Notes under the pieces: model-generated
Told to the model about the DNA's origin: nothing
The model's input: the letters and a program-made list of their open reading frames with translations, nothing else
Databases searched by the model: none
Origin: Liolophura sinensis
Lineage: Eukaryota > Mollusca > Polyplacophora > Chitonida > Chitonidae
DNA length: 64,000 nucleotides
Assembly (NCBI RefSeq): GCF_032854445.1
Contig: NW_027018074.1
Span: forward strand, 1-64,000
Direction of reading: 5' to 3'
Shown: positions 63,138 to 64,000 of the stretch, piece after piece
Layout of the letters: the number at the start of each line of letters is the position of its first letter
How positions within the stretch are numbered: position 1 is the stretch's first letter
Translations under genes and position numbers: made by a program

Positions 63138-64000
63138 GTACTTGATACAATCCGCTGTAAAATGTACAATTGAACACTGACCCACATCAATAAGGTGCCA
63201 AAGGATGCGCAATTGGGCCAGGCATCTCCAGCTGTTGAAAAATTGCAAATTTCCTTGGTTTCCATGGAGTAAGAGCCGTTGCTGGGCACGTGATCTTGAC
63301 ATCATTGATTATTCATTTGTGGCTACAGCCAAAAGTGTTGGTCGGAGAGCAACGCGGTTTGCACCATTCGATTTCTCGTCACAAAATACGTCGGATTAGC
63401 CTCTTACTAGAAGCATTGGAACAGTTTTTCTACTTTTGGATTTTTGCCTGGTCTTTTTGCTAATTTAAATCGGCTACATTAACTATGTACAATCGCGACT
63501 GGTCATTACTATATTCAACTTTTCATTATAAGTTATGTGCCCTTCGGTAGCCCAGACGACGTCAAATCTTTGGGCCAAGCCCATTTAACTCACCCAACAA
63601 ATGTCTTACTTCTAAGTCGAAGACAAACTCAATGTCTTTATCTACATGTAGAAAAACCACACCATTTGTATATAAAAAAAACAAAAGGTACTTGATACAA
63701 TCCGCTGTAAAAAGTACAATTGAACACTGACCCACATCAATAAGGTGCCAAAGGATGCGCAATTGGGCCAGGCATCTCCAGCTGTTGAAAAATTGCAAAT
63801 TTCCTTGGTTTCCATGGAGTAAGAGCCGTTGCTGGGCACGTGATCTTGACATCATTGATTATTCATTTGTGGCTACAGCCAAAAGTATTGGTCGGAGAGC
63901 AACGCGGTTTGCACCATTCGATTTCTCGTCACAAAATACGTCGGATTAGCCTCTTACCAGCAGCATTGGAACAGTTTTTCTACTTTTGGATTTTTGCCTG
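63138..64000 (+). repeat. Last complete and partial monomers
   Basis: Unit 63138 repeats AAAATGTAC, AAGTGTTGGTC and CTTACTAG of the unit at 54513, but has AGAAGCATT in place of AGCAGCATT. The final unit starts at 63688 and is cut by the window end within the polymorphic hotspot, so the array continues to the right. Confidence 0.9.

Larger units (their letters stand above)
1..64000 (+). repeat. Satellite DNA array, 550-bp monomer, 112 full units plus one partial
   Basis: The same unit of about 550 bp recurs head to tail from the first to the last base with no inversion, gap or foreign insert. I tracked it with the GTACTTGATA box (unit start) and the GGATGCGCAATT box 60-70 bp later. Counted this way there are 113 starts, the last unit being truncated by the window end. 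Of the complete units 17 are 675-676 bp, two are 532-533 bp, and the rest are 550 bp or within a few bases of it. Hand count of one unit (3301-3850) gives 225 G+C of 550, about 41%. Neighbouring units differ at only a few positions. This homogeneity, length and higher-order structure is typical of eukaryotic satellites maintained by unequal exchange and gene conversion. I recognise no known satellite family, rDNA, 5S, snRNA, histone or spliced-leader gene in the monomer. Chromosomal location (centromere, subtelomere, sex chromosome) cannot be told from the window. Confidence 0.97.

Noticed and set aside
1-64000. A tandem-repeat protein gene
   Set aside because: The 550-bp period is not a multiple of three, so any reading frame shifts at every unit, and stops occur in all six frames within each monomer. 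The longest ORF is 126 codons, in a noisy edge unit.
1-64000. A CRISPR array
   Set aside because: The whole 550-bp unit is repeated with no short repeat and unique-spacer pattern, and no cas-like gene is present.
1-64000. rDNA, 5S rDNA or histone gene repeats, which also form tandem arrays of this size
   Set aside because: No stretch of the monomer matches the 5S internal control region or a conserved rRNA segment that I can recognise, and no histone-length ORF exists.

Overview
The window is one uninterrupted block of tandemly repeated satellite DNA. I see no gene, RNA gene, transposon, CRISPR array or unique-sequence island. The repeat unit is 550 bp, about 41% G+C by hand count of one unit, and always in the same orientation. 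Using the GTACTTGATA box as an arbitrary start, I count 112 complete units plus a partial last one (63688-64000). Seventeen complete units are 675-676 bp; the others are 550 bp or within a few bases of it, except two with an 18-bp deletion. 550 is not a multiple of 3, neither strand has an ORF longer than 126 codons, and every recurring ORF is an overlapping accident of one monomer. I therefore annotate no coding sequence. Array size, monomer length and higher-order structure point to a eukaryotic nuclear genome (centromeric, pericentromeric or other heterochromatin). I cannot name the species or family from sequence alone.

Layout. 1 to about 1700: units with many single-base indels, probably a poorly resolved assembly edge. 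2201-9333: regular monomers. 9334-10008: the first long unit, isolated. 10009-20989: regular monomers, one with the 18-bp deletion and one unit repeated six units away. 20990-27589: a higher-order block readable as A-B-C-D-E-C-D-A-B-C-D-E, whose two A-E copies lie 3850 bp apart. 27590-28689: plain monomers. 28690-56412: a domain in which 15 of 47 units are long, organised in nested higher-order repeats of 1225, 1100, 1775 and 2325/3000 bp. 56962-62461: short monomers again, with a 1650-bp trimer. 62462-64000: a second copy, about 8625 bp away, of the block near 54.0-54.9 kb.

How it works as a system. The long unit is a monomer in which a 116-bp internal segment has been tandemly duplicated with a 9-bp junction (usually TTTTATGAG). 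The shared junction implies one origin followed by spread. Diagnostic variants form local subfamilies and mosaic combinations, the footprint of unequal exchange and gene conversion. Within the monomer, a block of about 200 bp is nearly invariant while the next 75 bp or so is highly polymorphic. Every unit also carries a TATA-like box, a CACGTG box and several short dyads. These are candidate protein-binding or structural elements, but function is not shown by the sequence.
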